In this document: positions 51,601 through 64,000 of the stretch, one piece after another | Layout of the letters: the number at the start of each line of letters is the position of its first letter | How positions within the stretch are numbered: the first letter of the stretch is position 1 | NCBI GenBank assembly: GCA_013399875.1 | Contig: VXAZ01002480.1 | Coordinates: 193,355 to 257,354 of the forward strand | Length of the DNA: 64,000 nucleotides | Source of the DNA: Gymnorhina tibicen | Lineage: Eukaryota; Chordata; Aves; Passeriformes; Artamidae | Direction: 5' to 3' | Notes under the pieces: generated by a model | Told to the model about the DNA's origin: nothing | Seen by the model: the letters and a program-made list of their open reading frames with translations, nothing else | The model's database searches: none | Program-made: the position numbers and the translations under genes

Positions 51601-52137
51601 TTGAAATGCCATTTTGTTGTTTTCTAGCACTCCAGCACTGCTGCACACACTGCAATTACAGCACTGAAGGATGGTCTCTGCTGCAGCATTTCACACCACT
51701 GGAGCACCAAAAAGAAAATCAAAAAGAATAGAAAAAATCTCCTGAAAAAGGGCTGAACTGGCACCTATGCTCATTTCTCGGCAACTGGATGGATCAGCAC
51801 CATGAAAATATAGTGATGTCTGGTTTGGGGTTGTGGTTTTTAACATGTGCACGTTAATGAATGCACACCCTCCACCACGAACTCCTCCATGGCCTGGGAG
51901 CAGACCGGCCGTGCTCTGCCCCAGGGAGGGGCCTGGGCACAGCTCCCCCAGCACATCCACTGCCCTGGAGCGCCCACCGCTGCCACGGACATCCTCACAC
52001 ACAGCAGCCCGAAGGAGCCCCTCAGCAGACAGCTTGAAAAGGGAGTAGGCGCTGAAGCACAGCAGAAATCCATGTCTCCCTCACCAGGCAGTTAAGGCAG
52101 CTCAACAGCTTTCCTCCCTCAACAGGCAGCTCAACAG
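45641..52137. other. Intronic sequence, mostly unique
   Basis: GC-rich at 46300-46620 and 50180-50640, with a small 21 bp tandem duplication at 50484-50525; otherwise AT-rich unique DNA. No gene or RNA is recognised. The CpG-rich patch near 50360-50640 is weaker than the island at 59480. Confidence 0.4.
50484..50525. repeat. 21 bp tandem duplication
   Basis: ggtccctgggcagagcccccc occurs twice in a row, at 50484 and 50505, inside a CpG-rich patch. Confidence 0.85.
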
Positions 52138-52372
52138 GCTGTGCCAGGGGAGGCTCAGGTTGGACACCAGCAGGAATTTCCCCATGGAAAGGGTGCTCAG
52201 GCCTTGGCAGGGGCTGCCCAAGGGAGGTTTGGAGTGCCCATCCCTGGAGGTGTCCAGGGAAGGCCTGGAGGTGGCACTCAGGGCTCTGGGCTGGGGACAA
52301 GGTGGGGATGGGGCACAGCTTGGACTCGATGGGCTGGGAGGGCTTTTCCACCCTAAATGATTGTGGGATTGT
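52138..52372 (+). mobile_element. CR1 LINE 3' fragment, plus orientation
   Basis: The sense-direction CR1 3' end reads gaatttccccatggaaaggg, tgctcaggccttggcagggg, gtgcccatccctggaggtgt and cttttccaccctaaatgatt. It is 5' truncated. It is opposite to the host gene. Confidence 0.88.
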
Positions 52373-55300
52373 GTGTGCTATACCTGTTTCAAAAGGCAAG
52401 GAGTCCCTTGTGTACCCACGCCGGGCGGTGAGCAGTGCGCTCTGTGTGTGTGTGTACACTGCACTTGGAGTTAATTCAGACATTCCCAGTTGAGACCGTT
52501 TTCCTCACGACAGCCTTGTCAACACAGTGATGATGACTTGAAAACAAACTCTGGATTTCCCTCTCAAGAGCAGCCACTGGTGGGGTGTGCAGGCTCCAGG
52601 GTGCTATTTCAGGCACATGGTCCTATCTTTGTCCCAGAGGCTCATGAGCAGCAGACATGCTCCCAAAATACCTTTGGCTGGGATCGGTGGATGTGCTGCT
52701 CGGCAGAGCTGCTGCAGCAGCATTTTAACAGCTGTGGAAATGCTGCTTCTCCACTGACCCTCACTCCTGTGACAAACTCAGCTCAAGAGGGGAGACACGG
52801 GGGCAGCAGCTCACCAGGGGTTCAGGCTAAGCACCGACACTGGCTCCGAGAGCCACCGGCTCCAAGGGGAGTGAGCACCAGCACCAAGGCAGCACCAAGA
52901 GGGGTTCAGTGTCTCTGGGCCCACTGGTGTCCCCACATGCCAGTCTGTGTTCTGCCACACATTGAGTTGGGCAGGCATTTCCCACAGTTCTGGCAATGGA
53001 AGAGGCTCTTTTTGGCAAAGAAGGAAAAATTAGGAGCAAGGCAGCATGAATGAGAGGGTATCACTCACACATGCTGGCAATGACAGTAAATCTGGGAAGG
53101 AAAAAAGAACCACAAGCGAGTGATGAATGCCTGAAGGTATTTCGCTTGACCCCAGGTAGGAGCAGCGATCCCCTTTGGTGCTCCCTGTAGCAAACAACAA
53201 GCCTGTTCTTTCTTTTGGAGGTGTCAGAACAGATTCACTCCACGGTCAGGCCACACTGATGCACCCAAGCACCCGAGCATCGCAGGGACTGAGCTGACCC
53301 ACCTGGCACCTGCAGGACAGACAGCCATAACCACTCAGGATTCATTTCAACTCCACAAAAAGAGAGCAGACCCAAATTCACAGGAGATGTCAAACAGAAT
53401 TATTCACCAAGTTCAAATTCTCTGGGGAAAGCAGACATCCTACTTCTGTGATAAGAAATTCTCTGGTGCACAGTGATGTGCAAGTCACTCTGGAAAGAAC
53501 ATCTCCTGACAGAGAACCCAGGCACAGGGAGAAGGGGAGCCAGGTCTCGCAGCAGCGTGCGGAGCGGGGGCATTGCCCTCCCCTCCGGCTGTGGTGGGCA
53601 CCGTGGGGGGCTGCAGGGGGGAGAGCCCCCTCCTCACACTGCATGGCACCTCGGGGCGCTGCTGCCCGAGCATGGATGGCCCGAGCACGTCCCTGGGGCT
53701 GTGTTAGCTCGGCGTCCCCACCATCAACACCAACCACTGGGCACCAGGGCCACCTATCTGCCCGCTGCCATCCGCCCTGGGATACCCCGCGGAGCAAACC
53801 CCCAGGGAATAACCCCTGTGCAGCCTCGGCAAGAGAGCGAGAGGAGAGCTGGCAGTGGAAAAACTCCACTTGAGCACAGAGAGCAGGAGGAGGAGAGTGG
53901 CCTCTGGAGAGAGCAGTGGGGGAGGCAGGGGTGCCTTTGGAGATGCCAAGCTAAGAGCATGGAAAAATCCAAACCAAGGCCAGAAGAAGCACTAACTAAA
54001 ATAATTTCCCAAGTAGTGCTGAGGGGCAACCAGAGACTGAACTGTTTGTTGATGTTATTCAGCCTTTTGAAAAACAGAAGCAATTTGTTCTGGTTAAAAG
54101 AAACCTGCTATTTTTTAAATAAATTCACAGATTGATCTTTACATCAGAAAGCCATGTAGAGAAACACACAACAGGCTGAAACTATTCATTAATCAATCCC
54201 TAAGTTTGCCTCGCTGCAGCTGTGCTTGTTTTGACACCTGCTTGCGATGCTCCTGCTGTGGCATTTAACGTGGAATAAAACCCAGTGGAGCAGAGCAGCA
54301 GCAGCTGCCGTGCCCCCGGCGCCCGCACTCGCCCCACACCGCACTCGGCACAGCAGAGCGGCCACAGGGCTGCTGGGCTGTCACCGCTTCCCGAGGGACC
54401 ACGGCAAAGCCTCTGTGCTGGTGCTCGAGCAGGAAGGTTGAGGCAGCTGCCACATGGCCCGTGGGTCTGGCTCCTCAAGGAGCTGCAGGCAGAGGACGGA
54501 GAGCCACGGCCAGCCAGGATGTCCCAGCAGCACTGTACAGTGCCACCGCCAGCACCCCAGCCTGAGCACCTCTTTGCCCTTCAGCTCCACCCCGAGCTCC
54601 TGCCTGTGCTGTCTGTACAGCTGTACCTAACTAAACCCCAGCACTCCTGAGTTACTCCAGAAGTCCTGGGATGAGCCAATGGGCAGTGCCTGTTGGAGGG
54701 GTGAGCCAGGCACACTCACACACCGGGGCAGGGACCCCAAGCCAACGCCTGCTACCCAGCTCCCCGTTACTGCCCACTGCTGCCATATCCACGCCTCTTC
54801 CCACAGCAGGAGCTCACTCCTTGGACAGTTGTCTGCACTTTGGGGAGCTCAGAGCTTTGTGCTCCCCACCAGGACCCACATCAGCTCTCCCCAAAATCTT
54901 TGGTACTGGTTACAGGAGAAACAGTGTATGAAAGGAAACAAAGCGCATCAAGGTCAGGCTCAGGAGGCACTCGAGGCATTGAGCTCCGGACACTGTCAGA
55001 GCCACTGGCCAGTCCATCCGAGCAGGGATGACAGGGAAGCTCCCAGCCCTTAAGGACATGCACAGCCGGCACTGTCGGGAGAGGGAATTGTTTCATCCTG
55101 GGCTGAAGGTCCTGCCAAGCGTCTTCTGTGCTGGACGAGCCACTAACCCATGCCAGTTCAAAGTTCTGTGCAAATCTAGAATCAGGCTTGAATATGAAAT
55201 CATGGGGCCTGTTTGCATGTGTATGAATTATTCATGTGCTTACCATATGCAGCATTGAGCCTTTAGAGTGCAAATTATTTGGGACCAAGCTTTGGGCCTA

Positions 55301-58300
55301 TTTTCTGTGAAGCATAAAGCACGTTTTCCAACAGTGCAAACAATCCAAACATAATGTGTATCATTTTCTGTGTTCTCTGCTCGCTAGTCTTGCCTGCCAG
55401 TTCCCATTAAGACTGGGAACCAGTACACAAAAAGCCAACGTGCAGTACGCAGCTTTCCCGTGGATTCTGTGACGTTTATTTCACACGGCAGTTTAACGTG
55501 CCACATCTCTCCTACAGGAGATGACCTGTATCCCTCTGACAGTGAAACACACTGAGCTGTGGAGGTAAAGTGGTGTCCAGCCAGCACCAGGGGCAAGAGG
55601 AGCTCCTAAAATTCACGGAGAACTGCTTGCTCAGAGGAAGAACCCGAGCTTTAGCCCAAGCCTTGCCCAGCCCACCTTTCTGACCTTTGTCAGACACCAG
55701 AATCAAACCCACAGGAATTCTTCAGGGAACCAGCACGTGCCTTACGCTGCCTGTCCCACCTCCACACCAGTGCTGTTTGCTGCTTATGCTGGGAAGTGTC
55801 TCAGCTCTTGAGTTCCTAAACACTCCAACAGGTCATTCTCGGTCTAAGTTTCTTCCAAGTTTCTACCAATTTTTCCTGTTCCTTTGCTTTTTTCCCCCAC
55901 CCTGGATATCTGAAATACTCATATGATGGCCTTTTGTTGCCACCATGTGATCCCTCTAAAATCCCAGGACACAAATCACACCCCAGTACTGTAAGCGGCA
56001 ATGGCAACTTTTGTCATGTTGTGCATTTTGTTTGGGTTGTTTCTTTGTTGGAGGGTAGGAGGTGGGTTATGGTCAGGAGAAATAAAGGAAAGGAGAAACA
56101 ATTTTTTTTTCCTGAGCAAAGACAGCTCAGGCAGGAATGGGAGACCCAAAGTGACACACCAGTACCTGCAGTGCTTCCACAGCCTCACTCCTGTCCTCCC
56201 CACTCTGCTTCAGAGCTACTCTGGGCACTTTCTCCAGTGCTCCAATGCACATATTACCCACGAAAATATAAAGTATCACTTGTATCTTTGGATAGCTCAG
56301 CTGTAACCAAGTGCAAACCTTGGACAATAAGGTAACTCTGTGTTGGGACAGCCCTTTGCAGGTTACCCTGAGAGTCACTCAGGCATCATCAGCCTCAGGA
56401 GCCCACCAGCTCTCTGCTGGAGCCACTAGAACCAAGTAAGGGTATTTTCTGGAAAAATAAATGAAATTTATCAGCTTCCAGAAACATCAGCAAAGTTATA
56501 AAGACATTACATTGCAGTTTAATTTAATTTAATTTAATTGCACAGCAGGGCTAACCATCAGCCTATAAGGACTCATGGGCACAGGCAAACCAGCAAGCCA
56601 CGTAATTCTGAACATCATTCAGTGCCTGCATCTCCTCACCGCTCCCAGGTACTGGGGAGCCCCTGAACACCACCTGAGATGTAAATGAACACATCAACAC
56701 TCGCACACTGTCACACCTCATTGCCTGGCAGTGCTCGGAGATGGCTGTTCCCACACATCCGAAGCACTTTTAATTTCCCATAACTGTCACCAAAAGCAAT
56801 TTAATTCCTGAAGAACAGTGGGAGAGGGAGAGAGGACACTGACATTTATCTTCTCTTGTGTGGAGAAGCTGAATGGCTCACAGGCTGTCCTGACACTCTG
56901 TACTTCAGGAGATGAACACCAAAGCAGGGTCCAGCCTGGATCCCTCCCCAGCGCGCAGCTGTGCGGGTGCTGGCACACACCACATCTCGGAGGTACACCC
57001 CACCTGCCAGCCCTCGGAGCCCGCCACAGCTCCCTGTGGTGCCTCCGGGACTTGTGGCCACGTCCCGCCACAGGAAGTTGCTAGCGATGATCAGTGGGGT
57101 GGCTCGGACAGGATGTGCGGTAGGGTGGATGAAACTGCACCTTAACAACCCCCACAGCTGTGAGAGGCTCCCCAGCCTGCTGAGGGACCACGCCTTTGGA
57201 ACTGGAGAGCAGCTCCACTGAAAAGAGTGGGAAAAGTCAAACCTCCTTTTACATGCCAGGCTGCCAGGAACAACGGGCTCAGCAACGTCCCCTGTCCGAG
57301 TCCAGCTGGGCCACGCTCATCGAGACTCACCTGTGTCCACAGTGAGTGGAAACCCAAGTCCTGACCCAGGGCAGAACACCACTGTGGGTGAGCAACACTC
57401 CATTTCAGGCATTCCCACAAGAAATACAGCAATCTTTAGAAGGAGACAGAGGCTCTCCCCAGCCCTGAGTGGGCCCCTGGGCACACACCAGCTCCACACC
57501 CCTCCTCCCATAGTGCGACACACCAAGAACCCAGACAGCTGTTTCACCACTTCAGCACCCCAGTTTCAGGTGGTGAAAGTACCAAACTGCAAAAAGAGCA
57601 GCTTTTTTCATTTCTGGGAAGGTTTTTCTTGTCAAGTGCCGCTCACTGACATCCCACCAGGCACGGCACGAGGTGACCTTGTGCTGCCTCCGCAGCCAGC
57701 GCTGACAGCACAGCTCTCCCGGCCGGCAGCTGCCCGTGCTGCTCTCTGCAAGCGACCTGGCACCGTCAGCTCCACGTCCTGGGACTTGTACCCCAGAAAG
57801 CACAGCTGCAGCAGCAGGGGGAATGCCAGCCGAGCCGGGAAGGTCACCACGCCAGCACTGGGGACATGGGGAGGAAGGTGGGCAGATCCCCAGCCGCGTG
57901 CTCCTGCATGTTATTCCCAACTCACAGGAAGCCCATTCCAAGCTAGTCATGAGGACTGTGGCCTCCACAGAATACACCAAGTATTAATCTGATTTAATAT
58001 TTCACTTGAATGGTACTTCCAGTGACTTTTCCTTGATTGCCCTTGTCCCTCCCTATCCATCAAATGTCCCCCAAAGTGCTGTTGTGTTTGTCTATTTTTT
58101 GTTACTCCAGCTCCATGCGAACAGTCTCAGCTGCCCTGAGGGCTCATTTCACCCCGATATCCTCTCCTCAGATCTCCCACAGACTCAAGAATGGCTTTTC
58201 TTCAGATTTCAGCCAGCACTACTGCGAAGGGACCACGGCCACCAGTGTGGAGAGGGACAGCACAGTTATTAACCAGTTCAGAGCCAGTAACCCCAATACT

Positions 58301-59479
58301 GCACATGGTACCACACACCTCCATGACTTGAAATTGCTGAATTACCAGGATTTAACCTATTTCTGCATTACATGACACACTGGAAAGCTTCATGCCTAGA
58401 AAAGTTTTCCATTCTTGGCCGGAAAGGCTCTGCCAGGAGGCCGCGGGCAGAGAGCCCATGAAAGGTCCCTGGGCAAAGCACAGGCAAAACATCACAGATC
58501 CAGGGCAGCAGAAACAAAGCCCCGCCAACGATGCTAAACACAGCTTTGCTGACACCTCCTTGCAATTCCCACTCCCTCCTCCCGCCACTTACTTACTTAA
58601 CTACCACTTTGATAATACAGAAAGGCTTTTTTCCCTTGTTTTTAAATATCAAGGAAAGGCATCTGTGCTCCCAACCCACAGCCATGAAAGTCAGGCTATG
58701 GGAAAAGTTCTCCTTGCAGCCTAAACAGGGAATACTTTAGTCAGTGGTTTGCAGAGCATGGAAGCTGAACACATCTGTATCTGACCCCAAATAAGTAGTA
58801 TTTGGGATTTCACAACTGCCTTACTGGGCACTAGTCCACAGATTTCCAATAAAAGGGCAACGTTTCCTGCCCAGAGCTTGAAAGCCCTGCCCAGCTGAGG
58901 TGACAGAGTCGGGTTCTGTGAGGAGCAGCCAAGGCGGGAGGAGCATGGCCAGCAGGAGCAGGGACAGTGCTAAGGGGCAGCCCTGGCCCACAGGGACCAG
59001 GGGACACAGCCAGGCCACGCTGGCTGCCCCAAGACCAGCACATGGTTTATGGCTCTGATCACCTCAGGAAAGAGAGAGAAACTTTTTCTGGTCCCTGGGT
59101 CCATCTCGCAGGTCCCTCTCCCAGCAGCACAGCAGGATGTCCCAGACCTGTCACACACCTGGCCAGAAGGGTTTGGGTCCTCGCAGAGGTAAAGGACATG
59201 GGACAAGGGAGGTCAGGCTTTGCTCCCCCTCTTTCCGTGTCCCTGTTGCCCCGAACCTCCGAATGTCTGGCAGCATGCCCTTGTTACCCTGAGGGTCCCA
59301 ACCCCCGGAACAAAAAGTTATGGGGAGGAATCCCAAGCTGAAAAACTACTGCTGAGGGCCGTGGAGAATGTTGGACATCTCGCTCCCATCGGAGCAGGGC
59401 ACAGGAAGGAAAAGCAGGAACACCAACAGCTTGCCAGTCTGCGAGGACTGAACCCCTGAATTGCACGGGATGCGGATGG
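52373..59479. other. Intronic unique sequence
   Basis: This is 7.1 kb without a recognised transposon. A small TG run lies at about 52441-52455 and an aattt run (ttaatttaatttaatttaat) at about 56518-56540. GC-rich parts (53520-53830, 54290-54620) have unconvincing open frames. No gene is supported. Confidence 0.4.
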
Positions 59480-60110
59480 CAAGGGCAGGGGGTCCGGGAG
59501 CCTGCCCGAAGCTGCCGCCAGCAGCCGGGAGGGGAGGAGGCGGCTGCAGGAGGCCGGGGGGAGCCGGGCCCGGCCGGGCCCCGCACGCTCCGTCCCGCAC
59601 ACCGCGCTCCGCAACCGCGGCGCTCCCGGCCCGCTCTCGCTCCCGGTGCGTGACCCCCGCCCGCCAACACACGGCTTGATATGAAAATGGGTATTATTTT
59701 AAGCGGTTCTCCCAGGTGTTGCAGCTTCTCGCCCGTTTCCATGGGGACGGTGCCACGCCGGGCGGGGCGGCAGCGCGGGCCTCGAGAGCCGCCGGGCCCT
59801 TCAGCGAGCGGCAGCGCCGGAGAGGCGGCACCGAGGCGTGCCGGAGCTGCCCGGCTTTCCACACGGCCACGGTTCACGGACCACAGCCTCTCCGCTCGGA
59901 AGCTCTCAGCGGGCGGTCGCTGCGCGGCCCCGGGCCCTCCCAGCCCCACAGGGAGCGGCAGGCGCAGCCACAGCGCACAGAGACCGCGGCACCTCGCCCC
60001 TCACACCCAGCGCTGCTGGCTGCCCCTGCAGCCCAGCCCAGCCCAGGCCCCCGCCTGGCGCCTCTTCCAGCGGGATCCGAGCTTGTTCCCCGACAGCGGA
60101 CAGCCCACAC
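59480..60110. promoter_or_regulatory. CpG island, candidate promoter
   Basis: A 600 bp stretch with abundant CpG (gccgggcccggccgggcccc, cgcaaccgcggcgctcccgg, cgggcggggcggcagcgcgg), including GGGCGGGGC Sp1-type boxes, is interrupted by a short AT-rich segment (59670-59705). It is the strongest CpG cluster in the window. It could be an alternative promoter of STK32C, the promoter of a nested or antisense transcript, or an orphan island. I could not identify a first exon with an STK32C-compatible donor in it on the minus strand. Confidence 0.5.
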
Positions 60111-60961
60111 GACACCCACGGACACTTCACCCGACCCAGACTAACCCCAGCACACGCTTCTCAGAGTCAGGCTGGTGTACTGGGACAGCTCCACCCACGA
60201 GCTGCAGAACTGGAAACTTGTGTTTAAAAGTTGATTTTGATGGAAGTAGGATAAACACAGGAGCCTGCACCTGACCCCCTTACGAAACACCATCTGCATT
60301 CTGGCAGAGAGTCAAACAAGGGATGGGGGGAAAATTGATTGAGACAAAATGCTAATCATGATGAAAGTCACTGGGCTGCAGCATTAAAACCTTGTACATC
60401 AGCTGAAAAACTTACTCAGCATCAGGACACGGACAGGAACCCTGGACCACTCGCCTCATGTCAGCGAGGGGATGCACAGCAAAGCAAAAAGCAGCAGATG
60501 GCTTCACAGATTCTCATGTATATTTACACACAGTTTTTTTAGTAAACCACTTTGATTCAGGAGAAACCACATCCAAAATGCACTCTTGAAATTCCTCTTC
60601 AGACATAATTGCATAGAGAGATAAATCATGCTGTGGTTTTCCCCCTCTCTCATGTAACACAACTGTGGGCAATGGCTAATAGCACTAAGTGTGCCCTGTA
60701 TTTCCTCCTGCTCAGCCCTGCTGCCCAAGTCCAACAACTCTGTAAGCATTTTTTAAATATCTAGGTTGAAACATTCACATTGGTTTCATAATTACAGGTT
60801 TTCCTCACTTACTATACAAAATAAATTTTAAAAACTTAGTAATTTTTTTTTTTAAAAGGAGGGAGGTGTCAATAAAACTTGCTTGGCTGTTTCCCAGAAT
60901 GACAGCATAATTCCTGCCCTAACGACGAAAAAGACTCATGACTCGTGCCTTCTCTCCAACT
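60111..60961. other. Intronic unique sequence
   Basis: AT-rich sequence between the CpG island and a CR1 copy, with a poly-T run near 60843-60853. Nothing recognised. Confidence 0.45.
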
Positions 60962-61282
60962 CCCTGACAGGAGGGGGCAGCCGGGGGGGTCGGGCTCTGC
61001 TCCCAGGGAACAGGGACAGGAGGAGAGGGAACGGCCTCAGGCTGGGCCAGGGGAGGCTCAGGGTGGACACCAGCAGGAATTTCCCCATGGAAAGGGTGCT
61101 CAGGCCTTGGCAGGGGCTGCCCAGGGAGGTTTGGAGTGCCCATCCCTGGAGGTGTCCAGGGAAGGCCTGGAGGTGGCACTCAGGGCTCTGGGCTGGGGAA
61201 AAGGGGATCCCTTGGTGGACACAGCTTGGATTCAATGGTCCTGGAGGTTTTTTTCGAACCCAAATGATTGTGTGATTCTGTG
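60962..61282 (+). mobile_element. CR1 LINE 3' fragment, plus orientation
   Basis: It runs from cctgacaggagggggcagcc through agcaggaatttccccatgga and gtgcccatccctggaggtgt to the intact tail aaatgattgtgtgattctgt. About 320 bp; the sense strand is plus. Its 5' part is the reverse complement of sequences in the copies at 2382 and 30236. Confidence 0.9.
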
Positions 61283-64000
61283 AGACACCCCAGCGCCCCG
61301 TGCCCTGCACAGAGACGTCTCTCAGCCAGCAAACAGGCAGTGACCACCCTTTCGTGGAGCTGGAGAACAAATCCGCTCCCCGAGTGAGGAGTTTTTAAAA
61401 GATCCTTACAGGTACAAATAACAAACGCTGAAAAGCCCCTGCAGACATGGGCGCATTTTTCCTGATGGAAAACAGCCCACAGTGGTAATGCAGAATCCAC
61501 AAGCCCACTACAATTCACTTTAGTCCACTGAGCCCACCTTACTCCAGCACACCGTAACTCCAGGTGCTCAACCCTGCAGCCCTTCTGTTCTTTTGCCTTG
61601 TTTTCTTCTTCCCGTACTTTTTCCCTTATTTTGTTTTTCCTCCTTCTCCTCCATTCATTAACTTTCTTTGTTCATGAACAGGATACAACGCACCTCACCA
61701 AAACCAAGCTCTCAAAAAGGCATCCCTGGGCAGTGTCTCCAGCTGGACAGGCTGGAGCTCCCTCCCAGATGACGGATGTGCAGCTTGCCTGGTTTTCTGC
61801 GGGACGGGAACCAGCTGGAGCGGTGGCTCCCACAGCCAGAGAAACCCATCTCCCCCACACTAACGCTCCCTGGAAGCACACACGAACATGCAGGCAACTG
61901 TCCTTTCACAGTCAGCTTTCCCGGTGCTGAATCCCAGTTCTGAAATGGCCAGGAATATCTCCCCGGCTGTGTGTGCAGACACAGAGCAGCACAGCGTGCC
62001 CGCTGCAGCCAGGCAGGGCACCCTAAGGGGGTCGGACAGATGCAGTGTGCCCAACACACAGGACCAGGCACACCCAGCCTGCACCCGGCTGCACAGCCAA
62101 GGGAAGTTACCTGAACCGGGGGAAAACTGGGGGGATGGGGACACCACAGCACTCAGGAAGGGAAGCAAGGAAGGAGCAGCATAGCTGTCCCTTGGGCACG
62201 GCTCTCCACAGCACAGCTCCGCGCTGCCCTGGCCCTGCGTGGACCAGGAGCCAGCCCCACACACCGGCTGCACCAGCACCAGCTTCCATCTCTGCCAAAG
62301 AACAAGCCCAGCCCCAGCACTGACAGAAAAGATGCTGAAAAAGTGGAGAGGGTTGAGAGAAGATCCTTAGCACATACTCTGGAATACTTAGTTTACCCTT
62401 GGAGTCACAGACTCAGAGAGCTCAACCCCCAGGTCCCACCAACAAGGACGCCAGCAGCCATGGCCCTCCCGGAGAGAGGGGTGTGACACTGAACTCCTGC
62501 AACGGCAGGCAGCTGGGGCTGGACACATGCAGGCTGAGCGGAAACAGCAATTCTTAATGGAGGGGTAAACAGTGGATAACCCCCTGGGGCCAGGTGTTCT
62601 ACACCAAGAGAGCAAACACATTACTGCCCACCCCCAGGACACCCCCCATGAGCTGGCTCAGCCACAGCGGGGTGACGGGAACCAGTAACTCAGTGAAGTC
62701 CCAAAACCAGTCCCCAGGAAGTCAGGGATGAAGACCGTAAGGTCTGCAACGATTTGGAGTTGGATTTATCTGAGGGAAAATATTAGTTGTGTTACTACTC
62801 ACTACAGTAAACATTAACCTTCTGTTTACATGCACCCTGACAAATTAACAGGGACTATCTGCTGGGTTTCAGCAGTCAGGCTCATCCCTGTGCAGAGATC
62901 CATCACCAGGAACCACCTATGGGCAGAATTTCCAAACTGTCTTTTTCCTTTTTATATTTTTAATTGATTTCTCATTAAATTGTTGTCACTAGTAAGTCTT
63001 CCACATTATGTCACACACAAACCCGAGTATCAACTGGCTTCTTTACCTAAGGAAGTTATCGGGATGTCTTAAGAGATCACCATAGCAACCGTGCCATGAC
63101 AGTAAATATGAGTTCACTGGAACAACACTGTAATTGCTCTGAGCACACTCTAACAAGGAATTATGGAAAAGCAGGAGACAGCAAGGAAGTGATGTCCCAA
63201 TAATTGGGACATAGCAAAAGCACTGCTTGAAAGTACCTGATGAGGTGTTCCCAGGCTCCTGTCAGTAGTCATTCACCTGCAGAGCTCACTCTCCCTGGTT
63301 GGCTGCACACAGGCTCAGGGCAGAATTAAAAGCTTCTCAGAAAGAAATTTTGCTTTCAGAATGAAATTGCAGCAAAGCCTCCGATTTAAGTGTCTTTACT
63401 CGGCTTGCTCAGTGTGAATTGCTAATAAAAACGTGTTGGAGAAATCAACCCGCTCCTGTGCCAGGAAAAGTTTGCCTAATTTAACCCCTGTCAGCTGCCA
63501 GAGCAGCACAGACAGGTCTGGTCCCCTCACCAAGGGAATTCCAGCAGACCTCGACCCACACATCATTGCATTCAGACTCAAACTAACACATCTAACTCCA
63601 GGTTTATCCAGTGCACAATTCCAGCACCCTCTCACACAGGGATTTTTGCGTGTGCTTGGTTGGTGCCACAGGGCCAACGCAGCATCCAGGACTGCCCTGG
63701 CCACCCGGCACCCGGCTGCTGGCCCGATGGCTCTCCCGACTCTTCCCCCACCCACAGTCAAAGTTTCCTTCCTTTGCTCCTCTGAAATTTCACCCTGCAC
63801 CCGAGATTTCTAATGCAACGGTGGTATTTCTAAAAAAAACCCCCAACTTGTATTTTGGGAAAAACCCCAAAGCAAGCTTTCTGCACTGACAGTGTTCGGG
63901 TGTTGATGGCCGGCGGCACTTGGCCCTTCCTTGGTACAACCGGGGCTGTCCGTGCACAGACTGAAACTTTGCTGCTGAACTGTCCCCTCACCGCCCCCTT
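61283..64000. other. Unique sequence to window end
   Basis: Mixed composition with a T-rich stretch at about 61580-61650. Open frames on both strands are short and unrecognised. If STK32C has its first exon further right, this is still intron. Confidence 0.4.

Larger units (their letters stand above)
22195..64000 (-). other. STK32C 5' intron region (at least 41.8 kb)
   Basis: Everything upstream of the glycine-loop exon lacks a recognisable STK32C N-terminal exon (a PVFD..EDV-type end before a G|GT donor was sought on the minus strand by eye and not found). The simplest reading is one long first intron running off the window. An unrecognised short first exon or a nested gene cannot be excluded. 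CR1, minisatellites, duplications and a CpG island within it are listed separately. Confidence 0.7.

Noticed and set aside
59284..59949. 221-codon minus-strand frame over the CpG island, considered as STK32C exon 1
   Set aside because: It lacks the PVFD..EDV-type end, and I saw no good donor leaving one base. Frames of similar length on the plus strand show it is composition-driven.

Overview
This window is vertebrate nuclear DNA, almost certainly from a bird. The main evidence is a dense set of truncated CR1 non-LTR retrotransposon copies (about 16 independent fragments), most ending in the CR1 3' tail (cacagaatcacagaat-type on one strand, attctgtgattctgtg-type on the other). The other evidence is one spliced gene with GT-AG introns. 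The CR1 subtypes, rich in 'gccatggcagggacacctcccactgtcccaggctgctcc', resemble those of songbird genomes, so a passerine is my best guess; that is inference from memory.

The only gene I can support is STK32C (a YANK-family serine/threonine kinase) on the minus strand. I rebuilt seven coding pieces by hand: 22139-22194, 3956-4107, 2090-2263, 1596-1633, 828-917, 101-204 and the first 9 bases of the next exon at 1-9. All splice sites are AG/GT and every codon phase joins. Together they encode 207 residues from just before the glycine-rich loop to just after the DWW motif of the C-lobe. The exon(s) encoding the N-terminus are not identifiable and probably lie above position 64000. The C-terminal exons lie below position 1. 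Everything above 22194 is therefore read as the long 5' intron of STK32C.

Layout: 1-4107 holds six of the seven coding pieces with short introns (91 to 1692 bp). 4108-22138 is an 18 kb intron with CR1 copies, a possible solo LTR (about 11075-11247) and two GC-rich minisatellites (54 bp and 102 bp units, 20058-21536). 22195-64000 is at least 41.8 kb of intron. It carries two large direct duplications that each flank a single N (24852-26810 and 31031-33239), a 300 bp CATC array (33631-33935), a 52/58 bp minisatellite (40057-40240), more CR1 copies and a CpG-rich island (about 59480-60110) that could be an internal promoter.

The four single Ns (2633, 20261, 25831, 32135) all sit at junctions between direct repeats. 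The two big duplications therefore look like unmerged contig ends or haplotypes rather than biology. I found no new coding system. The most testable leads are the duplications at gaps, a phase-compatible candidate alternative first exon of STK32C at 24375-24483, the CpG island, and a few conserved-looking AT-rich blocks.
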